Shown here piece after piece: positions 1 through 6,197 of a stretch of DNA of 8,094 nucleotides (positions are counted from its first letter, which is position 1; every line of letters starts with the position of its first letter). Origin of the DNA: Bordetella parapertussis (GTDB lineage Bacteria > Pseudomonadota > Gammaproteobacteria > Burkholderiales > Burkholderiaceae_B); assembly GCA_945868195.1 (NCBI GenBank), contig CAMBLP010000097.1, forward strand, positions 1 through 8,094, given 5' to 3'. Below the pieces are notes generated by a model, which worked only from the letters and a program-made list of their open reading frames with translations, was not told where the DNA came from and did not search any database. Position numbers and translations under genes: made by a program.

Positions 1-72
1 GTTTACTCAGCCACCTTGGCAGGTCAATCCAGGGGTCAGTTGCTGCAGGCACAATTGCAGAAGTCATTTTGA
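1..72 (+). CDS. Autotransporter beta-barrel domain, C-terminal end (partial, 5' part outside window)
   Basis: Frame 1 reads 23 codons from base 1 to a TGA at 70-72 and ends in the residues LLQAQLQKSF. On its own this is too short to assign. However, it is identical base for base to the last 72 bases of the - strand gene at 7771-8094, which carries a longer recognisable autotransporter beta-domain. Outer-membrane beta-barrels of this family normally end in an aromatic residue, here Phe, which the BAM machinery reads. The protein would act in the outer membrane, secreting a passenger domain that lies outside this window. The identity stops exactly at the stop codon. Whether the repeat extends left of base 1 cannot be seen. 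Confidence 0.7.
   Translation, partial: VYSATLAGQSRGQLLQAQLQKSF
1..72. repeat. Inverted repeat, left copy (at least 72 bp, perfect)
   Basis: Bases 1-72 are the exact reverse complement of 7771-7842. The next inward base differs (g at 73 against a at 7770), and I see no similarity further inward. The left limit is set by the window edge, so the true repeat may be longer. It covers the 3' end of an autotransporter gene. Confidence 0.95.
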
Positions 73-143
73 CGTGTTGACGAAAGATATTCATACGTGT
101 CATGCCCAATGCGTCGACACCTGAGCTTGGGGGGAAATTCAAC

Positions 144-377
144 TCAAACTAGACCACAACAATCACAACTCGGACCGTAAACAGCGGGGCTACCTAAAGT
201 AGATAGCTGCGAGCGCCACCGCGGTAAGCGTTTTTGAAGTTTCTCTAGCGTTACCTTGTGATCTAGCCCCGAGAATTGCCGCTCGCGCATGACGACTTCG
301 CCATCATAAATAATTGGCATGCCTTCAGAGACGGGATAAAGAAACTCTGCTTTCACCAACAAATCGATGGGCTTCAT
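144..377 (-). pseudogene. Decayed or truncated N-terminus of an amidohydrolase (TRZ/ATZ-type) gene
   Basis: The open frame runs to a TGA at 144. I place the start at the ATG at 377 (MKPIDLL), because AGG lies nine bases before it; an in-frame ATG at 386 is also possible. The first ~30 residues, IDLLVKAEFLYPVSEGMPII followed by YDGEVV, resemble the N-terminal beta-sandwich start of TRZ/ATZ and related deaminating amidohydrolases, usually above 400 residues. After that the similarity fades. Where the family shows a metal-binding HxH after a PG motif, this frame has GPSCDCCGLV and then stops, so the metal site is absent. The gene starts 33 bases after the stop of upp on the same strand, so it probably shared that transcript and would have fitted a nucleobase-salvage role. 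An unrelated short protein is the alternative. The family link is from memory of family patterns. Confidence 0.45.
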
Positions 378-410
378 AGCATTCATCCTAAGAAGTAGAC
401 TTCAGATCGC

Positions 411-1055
411 TCACTTTGTTCCAAAGATTCGATCACCTGCATCGCCTAGGCCAGGCAAAATATATGCGTTTTCGTCCAAATGACGATCAACGGCAGCGGT
501 ATAAATAACGACATCAGGAAATCGATCATGTACCGCCTGAATTCCCTGATGACAACTCACTAGGCATACAAATTTTAAAGAGCGCGGTTTAAGCTTTTTG
601 ATTCTTGCAATCGCAGCAACAGCAGTATGACCTGTCGCAAGCATCGGATCGACGAGAATCACATCGCGATGACTAAGCTTTTCTGGAAGCTTAAAGTAAT
701 ACTCAACTGCCGCTAAGGTATTTGGATCTCTGTACAAACCTATGTGACCGACACGCGCGCTAGGAACCACGTTGAGCATGCCTTGTAATATGCCGTTACC
801 CGCGCGCAAAATACTGACAAAAACAAGTTTTTTTCCATCGATTATCTTACTTGTCATTTTTTCCAGAGGCGTTTCAATTTCAACCTCTTGTGTCGCCAGA
901 TCGGCAGTCACTTCATACGCCATGAGCGTTGAAATCTCATTGAGTAATGCACGGAAAGAACTTGTCGAAGTATTCTTGTCACGCATCAAAGTGAGCTTGT
1001 GTTGCACCATAGGATGGTCAACAACATACACATTTTGATCAGGTTTTTGATTCAT
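411..1055 (-). CDS. upp: Uracil phosphoribosyltransferase
   Basis: This 214-residue cytoplasmic enzyme converts uracil and PRPP to UMP and pyrophosphate (pyrimidine salvage). The length is near the family norm of about 208-215. Visible signatures are [14 protein letters not shown] (residues 13-26), ILRAG (82-86), the PRPP-binding loop [10 protein letters not shown] (135-144), and the uracil-binding C-terminus [17 protein letters not shown] (198-214). The loop reads GHT where E. coli Upp has GGS. Together with EYYFKLP (118-124), this is closer to the alphaproteobacterial-type Upp as I remember it. The ATG at 1055 is preceded by AGAGGAAG, a good ribosome binding site. The decayed amidohydrolase start lies 33 bases downstream, suggesting a former salvage operon. 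Confidence 0.97.
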   Translation of the reverse strand: MNQKPDQNVYVVDHPMVQHKLTLMRDKNTSTSSFRALLNEISTLMAYEVTADLATQEVEIETPLEKMTSKIIDGKKLVFVSILRAGNGILQGMLNVVPSARVGHIGLYRDPNTLAAVEYYFKLPEKLSHRDVILVDPMLATGHTAVAAIARIKKLKPRSLKFVCLVSCHQGIQAVHDRFPDVVIYTAAVDRHLDENAYILPGLGDAGDRIFGTK

Positions 1056-1380
1056 ATTGCTTCCTCTTTATCTGCACCTCATCGCATAATGCTCGGCAAA
1101 CACCATGATTAAACGCATTAGAGCAGGTCGACACCAAGTCTTCCCATACAATTATCAAAATCTTTAAGTGACTATTCATACATGAAAAACTCGCAAGTCC
1201 AACTCGCCAAATGGAGCAACAAGCACGCGACAAAAAGTTTCGCTTGTTTTGGTCATTGGCTGCCAGTTCGCTGGCGCCACCCGATCCGATCATGGTACAA
1301 CTGAAACAACTTCAAACACTGACGGCTATAAGGCCTTTGTTGGCTCGACTCACCGCCAGCAACGACTAAGGAGAAATCAC
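1056..1380. other. Gap between upp and the DUF4286-like gene
   Basis: Apart from the coding-like tail at 1172-1369, the stretch holds the ribosome binding site of upp (revcomp AGAGGAAG, near 1061-1068) and the ribosome binding site AAGGAG (1368-1373) of the gene at 1381. The upp promoter must lie here, but no -35/-10 pair with good spacing stands out. I see no RNA gene. Confidence 0.5.
1172..1369 (+). pseudogene. Coding-like 3' remnant of an unrecognised gene (or small ORF from ATG 1211)
   Basis: The frame is open from a TGA at 1169-1171 to a TAA at 1367-1369. The only ATG, at 1211, gives 52 residues beginning MEQQARDKKF and containing SSLAPPDPIMVQLKQLQTL and RPLLARLTAS. No ribosome binding site precedes this ATG. 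The text looks like ordinary protein and its codon use resembles the neighbours. The stop codon touches the Shine-Dalgarno site of the next gene (taaggag), the arrangement expected for the tail of an upstream operon gene. I read it as the surviving C-terminus of a longer gene whose 5' part is lost. I do not recognise the family. It overlaps, in another frame, any upstream extension of the following gene, which supports the 1381 start there. Confidence 0.35.
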
Positions 1381-2031
1381 ATGCCATTACGCGGCAAAGG
1401 AATGCTCATCACCTCGATGAATATTGATGAAATCCACGAGGATGAGTTTAATTTATGGTACGACCGCGAGCACTTGGCTGAGCGAGTGGCAATAGACGGG
1501 TTTTTAGAAGCTCGCCGCTGGGTGGCTGAGGATGCTGACCCAAAGTATTTCGCGACTTACAGCACCGCTGAATTCGAAGATTTGAGTAGTCCCGCCTACG
1601 CCAAGGCGTTGGCCAACCAAACAAAATGGTCTAAAGAGAATCTGGCACGTTTTAAAAACATGATCCGTGTTGTTGGTCGCATCACTGACTCTCAAGGTCA
1701 GGGTAGAGGCGCGGTCCTTGGCGTGGTTAGACTAAGACCCAAAGAGGCAACTAGTCAGTCTCGAGAGGCGCTCAAAGCCGCCATGGCGCCAGGTGATCAG
1801 CTTCACATCATATCCATGCACTTGATCGAAAGTGATCCAGAATTATCAAAATCATTAACAGAGCCAGACAAGCCCAACCCAGGTGCAGGCGATTGGTTCG
1901 TCTTGATTGAGGCAACGACTCGATCGGCCGTAGTAGCGTTGATGGAAACGCGTTTTAGAGCGCTTGGCATCCCTGTTGTTTCAATGGGAACCTATCGTTT
2001 GTTGTGGGACCTCGCTAAAAGCGATTTGTGA
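1381..2031 (+). CDS. DUF4286-like protein with dimeric alpha/beta-barrel (ferredoxin-like) fold
   Basis: The protein has 216 residues. The N-terminal half contains KGMLITSMNI (residues 6-15) and the signature FNLWYDREHLAER (23-35), followed by a region with GFLEARRW. This is the pattern of small stand-alone dimeric alpha/beta-barrel proteins often labelled DUF4286 or EthD-like. The second half (about 105-216) appears to be another ferredoxin-like unit ending in MGTYRLLWDL. Members often sit in aromatic- or steroid-degradation clusters, but their reaction is mostly unknown, so no activity is assigned. I chose the ATG at 1381 because AAGGAG lies seven bases upstream and the conserved text begins a few residues later. 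An in-frame ATG at 1249 would add 44 residues unlike the family. No signal peptide is visible, so it should be cytoplasmic. Confidence 0.75.
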   Translation: MPLRGKGMLITSMNIDEIHEDEFNLWYDREHLAERVAIDGFLEARRWVAEDADPKYFATYSTAEFEDLSSPAYAKALANQTKWSKENLARFKNMIRVVGRITDSQGQGRGAVLGVVRLRPKEATSQSREALKAAMAPGDQLHIISMHLIESDPELSKSLTEPDKPNPGAGDWFVLIEATTRSAVVALMETRFRALGIPVVSMGTYRLLWDLAKSDL

Positions 2032-2050
2032 AAAATCTGCGTAAGCAACT

Positions 2051-2103
2051 GATCTCTACCATAAGGAGAAATTCCAAGAAAACAGTTTTGGAATGGTGAG
2101 ATC
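2051..2103 (+). terminator. Compound hairpin after the DUF4286-like gene, possible terminator
   Basis: Pairing segments are GATCTC (2051-2056) with GAGATC (2098-2103), ACC (2058-2060) with GGT (2095-2097), and ATTCCAA (2071-2077) with TTGGAAT (2088-2094). This makes 16 base pairs with a 10-base left bulge that contains AAGGAG. TAATTTT follows on the + strand. It lies between the + strand gene ending at 2031 and - strand genes, where a terminator is expected. The bulge and weak T tract make this a tentative call. Confidence 0.35.
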
Positions 2104-2156
2104 TAATTTTGAACAAGACTTACATGCGACTTGTTTGTTGGCTAGCAACCACGTGG

Positions 2157-2300
2157 TCAGCGTTCGTTTGAATCGCATCGCTGACTGAGTTCAGCATACA
2201 AATAAAACTCTGGCCATGTTGGCTCGGTTGAAAACAGACCAAGGGAAGGTTCAGCTAAAACTTGGACTGATTTATCCTGCCAATCCGAGACTCTGCTCAT
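2157..2300 (-). CDS. Small hypothetical ORF overlapping the sulfatase stop (ATGA)
   Basis: The ATG at 2298-2300 overlaps the sulfatase TGA (2297-2299) in a four-base ATGA, the usual layout of translationally coupled genes. The 47 codons read MSRVSDWQDKSVQVLAEPSL, continue with FSTEPTWPEFYLYAELSQR, and stop at 2157-2159. Composition is acidic and aromatic, with one Cys and no membrane segment or signal peptide. I recognise no family. It could be a real small protein co-translated with the sulfatase, the start of a truncated longer gene, or chance. The overlap and lack of low-complexity text favour coding weakly. Confidence 0.4.
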   Translation of the reverse strand: MSRVSDWQDKSVQVLAEPSLGLFSTEPTWPEFYLYAELSQRCDSNER

Positions 2301-3622
2301 CTCTGCGGCATCGCTTCGAGCCCGAATCCTAAACTAATTGTCGCATCTGCAGGGATGGCTGGAATGCTGGCATTCCACCGGAGCCATTCATCTCGTAAAG
2401 CCTCAAATCGCACTTTCTCTTTCAGTGCAAGATTAGCGCGTTCGCGCGCATCCTGCCGAATATTGAATAAATACTCATACTCATCAACCTTCAAATATTT
2501 CCAGTCTCCCATACGGCAGGCCCGTTGTTGGCGATGATTCATGCGCCAAAACATGGGTCGCTCAAAGCAGTGCTGCGAATCAATCAATACTTTTTTGAGT
2601 GAAACAGCATCCAAGGGATAGTCTGGGTGAGCACACCCACCCCCTACGTCAAGCATCGTCGCAGACCAATCCATGGTCATGCAGTGTTGGCCACTGATTG
2701 ATCCAGCAGAAATCACCGCAGGCCAATGTGCGATCCATGGCACTCTAATTCCGCCTTCCGTGAGATCCATCTTGCCACCCACCAAGGGCCAGTTATCAGA
2801 AAAGCGCTCCCCGCCGTTATCGCTTGTAAAGACGACTAGAGTATCTTTTTCAAGACTTTGAGCCCTCAGCGCATCCATGATCCAACCTATCCCTTCATCC
2901 ATATGATGAATCATCTTCTGATAGCTTTCAACGTTGCCGCCGTGCAAATGAAATAAATTTTTCGCCAGCTCAGGAGCGATTTCAGCATCGTCTCGAGTCT
3001 CCCAAGGCCAATGCGGTGCGGTGTAATGCAGGCTCAAGAAAAAAGGACGGCCCGCCCGAGCGGCATCCGCATGCTCATCGATAAAATCGACTGCTTTGTT
3101 TGAAAATAAATCTGTCAGATATCCTACCTCGTGATGCGCCTCATCATTAAGATAAAGATCATGTTCACCCGTGCTGCTGCAATGTGTAAAGTAATCGACT
3201 CCACCCGCCATAATCCCAAAGAATTGCTGATAGCCTGACCGTAAAGGGCCAAAATGAGGCGGGTAACCTAAATGCCACTTACCAATCAATCCCGTTTGAT
3301 ATCCGACATCTTTTAATAAAGACGGTAGAGTCGGGATCTTGGGAGGTAAACCCAGTGTGGCACTTCCTTTACTTTTACTATTAATCGGCTCTTCTAATGC
3401 ACCACGTAAGCGATATTGATAGCGCATTGTTGCCATGGCAAAGCGCGTAGGCGAACACACTGAAGAGTTGCTATAGCCTTCGGTAAGCCTGATTCCTCCT
3501 GCCGCAAGCGCGTCAATGTTTGGAGAGACCACGCCAAACGAACCGTCTCGTCCCCCATAACAACCTAGATCTGCGTAACCAAGGTCATCACTGACAATAA
3601 AAATAATATTAGGACGATTCAT
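2297..3622 (-). CDS. Cys-type sulfatase (arylsulfatase family), predicted cytoplasmic
   Basis: The 441-residue protein belongs to the alkaline-phosphatase-fold sulfatases, which hydrolyse sulfate esters using a formylglycine made from the active-site Cys. Expected residues are present: metal ligands D12-D13 (SDDLGYADLG), C56 in CSPTR (56-60), K115 and H117 in GKWHLG, H204 in TAPHW, D268-N269 in SDNGG, and K284 in GGKMDLTEGG. The usual follow-up to CxPxR is LTGR; here residues 64-67 are ATMR, with Met (codon ATG, 3425-3427) in place of Gly66. No signal peptide is present, and an in-frame TAA lies two codons upstream of the start, so none is hidden. Most bacterial sulfatases are exported, so this one would act on imported sulfate esters. 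No formylglycine-generating enzyme is in the window. It is divergent from the decarboxylase-like gene. The substrate is unknown. Confidence 0.93.
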   Translation of the reverse strand: MNRPNIIFIVSDDLGYADLGCYGGRDGSFGVVSPNIDALAAGGIRLTEGYSNSSVCSPTRFAMATMRYQYRLRGALEEPINSKSKGSATLGLPPKIPTLPSLLKDVGYQTGLIGKWHLGYPPHFGPLRSGYQQFFGIMAGGVDYFTHCSSTGEHDLYLNDEAHHEVGYLTDLFSNKAVDFIDEHADAARAGRPFFLSLHYTAPHWPWETRDDAEIAPELAKNLFHLHGGNVESYQKMIHHMDEGIGWIMDALRAQSLEKDTLVVFTSDNGGERFSDNWPLVGGKMDLTEGGIRVPWIAHWPAVISAGSISGQHCMTMDWSATMLDVGGGCAHPDYPLDAVSLKKVLIDSQHCFERPMFWRMNHRQQRACRMGDWKYLKVDEYEYLFNIRQDARERANLALKEKVRFEALRDEWLRWNASIPAIPADATISLGFGLEAMPQR

Positions 3623-3662
3623 CGTTTATTACCTTTTTAAATCTAAGCATTTATTCGATTAG

Positions 3663-3690
3663 AATATATCAGCCAAGCTAAAGTGTGCAA
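3663..3690 (-). promoter_or_regulatory. Candidate sigma70 promoter for the sulfatase gene
   Basis: Read on the - strand, TTGCAC (3685-3690) and TATATT (3663-3668) are separated by 16 bases. The -10 matches the consensus at five of six positions, while the -35 is weak (three of six). The -10 lies about 40 bases before the sulfatase ATG, a normal distance. Inference only. Confidence 0.35.
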
Positions 3691-3735
3691 CGTAGTGCCC
3701 GTTTATTTTTGCAGCAGACTACACAATCTAAGATG

Positions 3736-3759
3736 ATCGGAGCTAATGCATTAACCGAT
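3736..3759. promoter_or_regulatory. Operator-like dyad between divergent genes
   Basis: ATCGG (3736-3740) and CCGAT (3755-3759) form inverted arms around a perfect 10-base palindrome TAATGCATTA (3744-3753). The site sits mid-gap between the divergent sulfatase and decarboxylase-like genes, where a shared regulator would bind. No regulator gene is in the window, so its identity is open. Confidence 0.4.
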
Positions 3760-3856
3760 TGTCATCGTCGCACGGTGATGGGTTACCTGATAGTAGTCAT
3801 GCGTTTTAGACTCTAAGTCCATAATCAAAAAGTATTTGTGACCTTCAAATAGTGAT

Positions 3857-4831
3857 ATGAACAAATTGATGAATCAGATTAATATCGCAGTAGGCACCTA
3901 TGATCGTACTGCGGCACTTCTGGAAGGCTCCATCCGAGTTGAGGGCTTCAACGCAAATTTTATAACTGGCGATTTAGAGCAAATTTTTTCCCAAGCTTTT
4001 AATTCAGCGCCCTTTGAAGTCACAGAACTTTCATTCAGTAACTTTTTGATTTCTAGCGCACGTGGCACTTGTCCCTACGTAGCCTTGCCAATCTTTCCCT
4101 CTAGATCCTTTCGTCACTCGGCCATCTATCTGCGATCGGACGCTGGCATCAACTCGCCCGCCGATTTGCGAGGTCAACGCATCGGCACTCGCGAGTATTC
4201 CAACACGCTGTCCTTAGTTGTTCGCGGAATACTTGCTGACGAATATGGCTTCTCTCCAGAAGCAAATGACTGGCTGATAGGTGATATCGATCACGTAGAG
4301 CGTCAAACGATCGACAATAAAAACTGGCCAACTCATTCTATTTCGATTCAGGCAGTCGTAGGACGCTCACTATCCAGCCTAATGATGGCCGGGGAGTTAG
4401 ACGCATTGATTTCCTACAGCCCCCCTGAACAATTTGGCAAGAACATTTCCATGGTTCGGCTTTTTCCTGAGTGGCGATCCGTCGAACAAAACCACTTCCA
4501 ACGGACAAAGATATTTCCGATCATGCACCTTATGGGTATTCGCCGAGATGTAATGGAAGCTCACCCGACACTTACGGGAGCACTTGTTAATGCCTTCGAC
4601 AAGGCGAAACAACTGGCACAGGCACAGCTGGATGTGCACCAAGCACTTCCCGTGATGCTGCCATGGATGACTGCAGAACTACAAGCGACACAAGCCCTGA
4701 TGGGGCAGGATTTTTGGAAACATGGCCTGGAAGCAAACCGGGACGTACTTGAAGCGCAGATTCGCTGGTCGTTTGAACAGGGACTGATACCTCGGAGGCC
4801 TGCCTTAGAAGAAATATTTGTCGTTTTATAA
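3857..4831 (+). CDS. 4,5-dihydroxyphthalate decarboxylase-like protein (Pht5 family, periplasmic-binding-protein fold)
   Basis: This 324-residue protein matches the pattern of 4,5-dihydroxyphthalate decarboxylase (Pht5) and its many relatives, built on an NMT1/ABC-binding-protein-like fold. Visible family segments are FEVTELSFSNFL (residues 53-64), PIFPSRSFRHSAIYLR (78-93), PADLRGQRIG (101-110), LFPEWR (202-207), RTKIFPIMH (216-224) and EANRDVLEAQIRWSFEQGL (292-310). The characterised member removes CO2 from 4,5-dihydroxyphthalate to give protocatechuate. Most homologues are untested, so the substrate here is inferred loosely. No signal peptide is visible, and an in-frame TGA lies six codons before the ATG. 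The protein is therefore cytoplasmic, which favours an enzyme over a transport receptor. No clear ribosome binding site precedes the ATG; a second in-frame ATG is at 3869. It is divergent from the sulfatase and convergent with the RidA-like gene. Confidence 0.82.
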   Translation: MNKLMNQINIAVGTYDRTAALLEGSIRVEGFNANFITGDLEQIFSQAFNSAPFEVTELSFSNFLISSARGTCPYVALPIFPSRSFRHSAIYLRSDAGINSPADLRGQRIGTREYSNTLSLVVRGILADEYGFSPEANDWLIGDIDHVERQTIDNKNWPTHSISIQAVVGRSLSSLMMAGELDALISYSPPEQFGKNISMVRLFPEWRSVEQNHFQRTKIFPIMHLMGIRRDVMEAHPTLTGALVNAFDKAKQLAQAQLDVHQALPVMLPWMTAELQATQALMGQDFWKHGLEANRDVLEAQIRWSFEQGLIPRRPALEEIFVVL

Positions 4832-4832
4832 G

Positions 4833-4858
4833 GCTCCCCTTCTTTGGGAGCTTAATTT
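4833..4858 (+). terminator. Intrinsic terminator between convergent genes
   Basis: GCTCCC (4833-4838) pairs with GGGAGC (4846-4851) around a 7-base loop, followed by TTAATTT. It starts one base after the stop of the decarboxylase-like gene and lies between two convergent genes. The T tract is interrupted by AA. Confidence 0.6.
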
Positions 4859-4871
4859 GAGATTAATAATA

Positions 4872-5627
4872 TTAATCAGCGAGTACCCGTTCAAAATACA
4901 CCCCACGACAATCCATCTCGTACTCAAGGTCGACGACCGGCGGACGATTGAAATGCCACGTCAACCCGCCTCGCATTGCTCCACGACGGCCAATCTCCTC
5001 TGACATCAGCGAGTAGATGTTGTGCACGGTATAAAGCTGAGTGACGGTGACGTCTGACCAGTTAAAACCGAGCGCACGCATCCGGTTCTCCATTTCACCC
5101 AGCACCCAACGGGTTTTGTTTCTCAAGCCCTCAGAAGAGATATCTCCAAGACTGATAATGTGATCCTTGTAGTTGCCCTTACCCTCCGGTGCTTCGCCGC
5201 TACCAGCGATGATAAAAGAGGGCGTGGCAGACGGGTCTACAACCGTGTAGGAAAAAGCAAAAAAACCTGGCACTTGAGGTGGATCAATTTCTGGACAAAC
5301 GTTACTTCGCGCAACGGGGTTGTTTTTTCCATCAAACAGCCCCCAACGTGCGAGCGTGCCGACGTATTCCTTATTGAAAGCTTCAAATTCGGCCTCATCG
5401 AACGGTCGCGGTGAACGCAGTTCACAAGCGCACAATGCAGAAAGCGGCCGCCCAGCGGCTTTAAGGGTCTTCTCAATCAGGCGAAACCCCTCAGCTAACG
5501 AAACAAAATTCATAAAGCGGACACGTTCAATACGAAACCCGGGCTCAGCAGCAACTCCTGCCGAGTACTGAAAAACACCAGGGATGAAACGATAGTTACC
5601 TGGACCGTAGACTTGTGTGAGTGTCAT
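4872..5627 (-). CDS. RidA/YjgF-superfamily protein, 2-amino-5-chloromuconate deaminase (CnbZ)-like
   Basis: The protein has 251 residues. The C-terminal half (about 137-251) has the RidA layout: SFIIAGSGEAPEG, then GDISSEGLRNKTRWVLGEME (161-180), ALGFNWSDVTVTQLYTV (185-201), and a final strand after RPPVVDLEYEM (228-238). The N-terminal half (QYSAGV, then LAEGFRLIEKTLKAAGRPLS) looks like a degenerate second copy of the same fold. The size (about 27 kDa) and pattern recall CnbZ, a 2-amino-5-chloromuconate deaminase of nitroaromatic degradation. That assignment is from memory, and many relatives are uncharacterised. The reaction would be hydrolytic release of ammonia from an aminomuconate in the cytoplasm. 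There is no signal peptide, and the ribosome binding site before the ATG is weak. No ring-cleavage dioxygenase partner lies nearby. Confidence 0.6.
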   Translation of the reverse strand: MTLTQVYGPGNYRFIPGVFQYSAGVAAEPGFRIERVRFMNFVSLAEGFRLIEKTLKAAGRPLSALCACELRSPRPFDEAEFEAFNKEYVGTLARWGLFDGKNNPVARSNVCPEIDPPQVPGFFAFSYTVVDPSATPSFIIAGSGEAPEGKGNYKDHIISLGDISSEGLRNKTRWVLGEMENRMRALGFNWSDVTVTQLYTVHNIYSLMSEEIGRRGAMRGGLTWHFNRPPVVDLEYEMDCRGVYFERVLAD

Positions 5628-5800
5628 GATTGATGTGCTCGTTGGTTGGCATCTTTAGCGCAAATTAGATAATAAACTTTTTTGCATGGACTTCTAGTTT
5701 TTTGCACCACCTCCGTTGTCAGTATTCAACCAGCGCCAACAGACAGCGCTTTAGTCGCTGCCTAGACATCGCTGCAAGTGGCACGAAGGACTTTAGAAAT

Positions 5801-5827
5801 GAAAAAGCCCAATCGTGAAGTTGGGCT
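5801..5827 (-). terminator. Intrinsic terminator of the tRNA-Asn locus
   Basis: On the - strand AGCCCAA (5821-5827) pairs with TTGGGCT (5806-5812) around an 8-base loop, followed directly by TTTTC. It starts 17 bases after the CCA end of the tRNA remnant, the normal place for a tRNA terminator, and is intact although the tRNA is not. Confidence 0.85.
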
Positions 5828-5843
5828 AAGTCATTGATATTTT

Positions 5844-5920
5844 TGGCTCCCCGACCAGGACTCGAACCAGGCACCTGCGGATTAACAGGGCGCTTTGTCT
5901 TCTGAGTAGTATCCCTACAT
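5844..5920 (-). pseudogene. tRNA-Asn(GTT) remnant: good 3' half, degenerate 5' half
   Basis: On the - strand the anticodon loop CTGTTAA (5882-5888, anticodon GTT), the stem strand TCCGC, the T-loop TTCGAGT and the 3' end TCGGGGAGCCA (5844-5854) match bacterial tRNA-Asn closely, with an encoded CCA. The 5' half does not fold. The strand before the anticodon loop is GCGCC, leaving two mismatches against TCCGC. The expected acceptor strand TCCCCGA is missing; the sequence there has TAGGGATA. The T stem is CCTGG/CCTGG, with a T-T mismatch in the middle. Only faint D-arm likeness (CTCAG) remains. This is either a 3'-half left by integration or deletion at a tRNA gene, or a decayed whole gene. It is unlikely to be functional. 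Confidence 0.8.
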
Positions 5921-6197
5921 TATTTAGAGTTTATTAGAGAATACTGGAGTTTTCGGATGATTTCTTGTCAAGACGTCTGAAATGATGACAAACATCTCAT
6001 ATCACGTAAACAACAGCTTCAGGTGTTTGGCCAATTATCAACCAGTTGCTCGTTTAAACTAACTTGTACGCATCAAGCTAGATACGAGACCAAGGGTTCT
6101 GCCTCCATGCGCTTTCGATTTGCTTATTCCAGTTATTCAACCACTCATATAAAAGTTTGATCGTTTGATTGAATACAGGCTATGACAGGAGCACATT

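Larger units (their letters stand above)
5628..6197. other. 570-base gene-poor stretch with tRNA-Asn remnant
   Basis: The stretch holds the upstream region of the RidA-like gene (5628-5800), an intrinsic terminator (5801-5827) and a defective tRNA-Asn (5844-5920), both on the - strand, and the leader of the amine oxidase gene. That leader ends with the ribosome binding site AGGAG (6188-6192) before the ATG at 6198. From about 5921 to 6180 I see no convincing gene, RNA or promoter. A 33-codon stop-to-stop frame on the - strand around 6070-6180 (KLLYEWLNNWNKQIESAW) has no start codon. Confidence 0.6.

Noticed and set aside
1249..1380. Longer start (ATG 1249) for the DUF4286-like gene
   Set aside because: The extra 44 residues do not look like the family, another frame here looks more coding-like, and a strong ribosome binding site precedes ATG 1381.
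2061..2128. Ribosome-binding-like AAGGAG followed by a possible gene start
   Set aside because: No start codon lies at proper spacing. The ATG at 2093 is 24 bases away and gives only 31 codons.
3857..4831. Reading the Pht5-like gene as a taurine/sulfonate ABC substrate-binding protein
   Set aside because: The fold is shared, but there is no signal peptide and no adjacent permease or ATPase gene, and the internal motifs match the decarboxylase family better.
6070..6180. Open frame on the - strand (KLLYEWLNNWNKQIESAW)
   Set aside because: Only about 33 codons between stops, with no start codon or ribosome binding site and no recognised family.
6157..6186. Promoter-like TTGATC ... TATGAC before the amine oxidase
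   Set aside because: The transcript would start within or next to the ribosome binding site, leaving no room for a leader.
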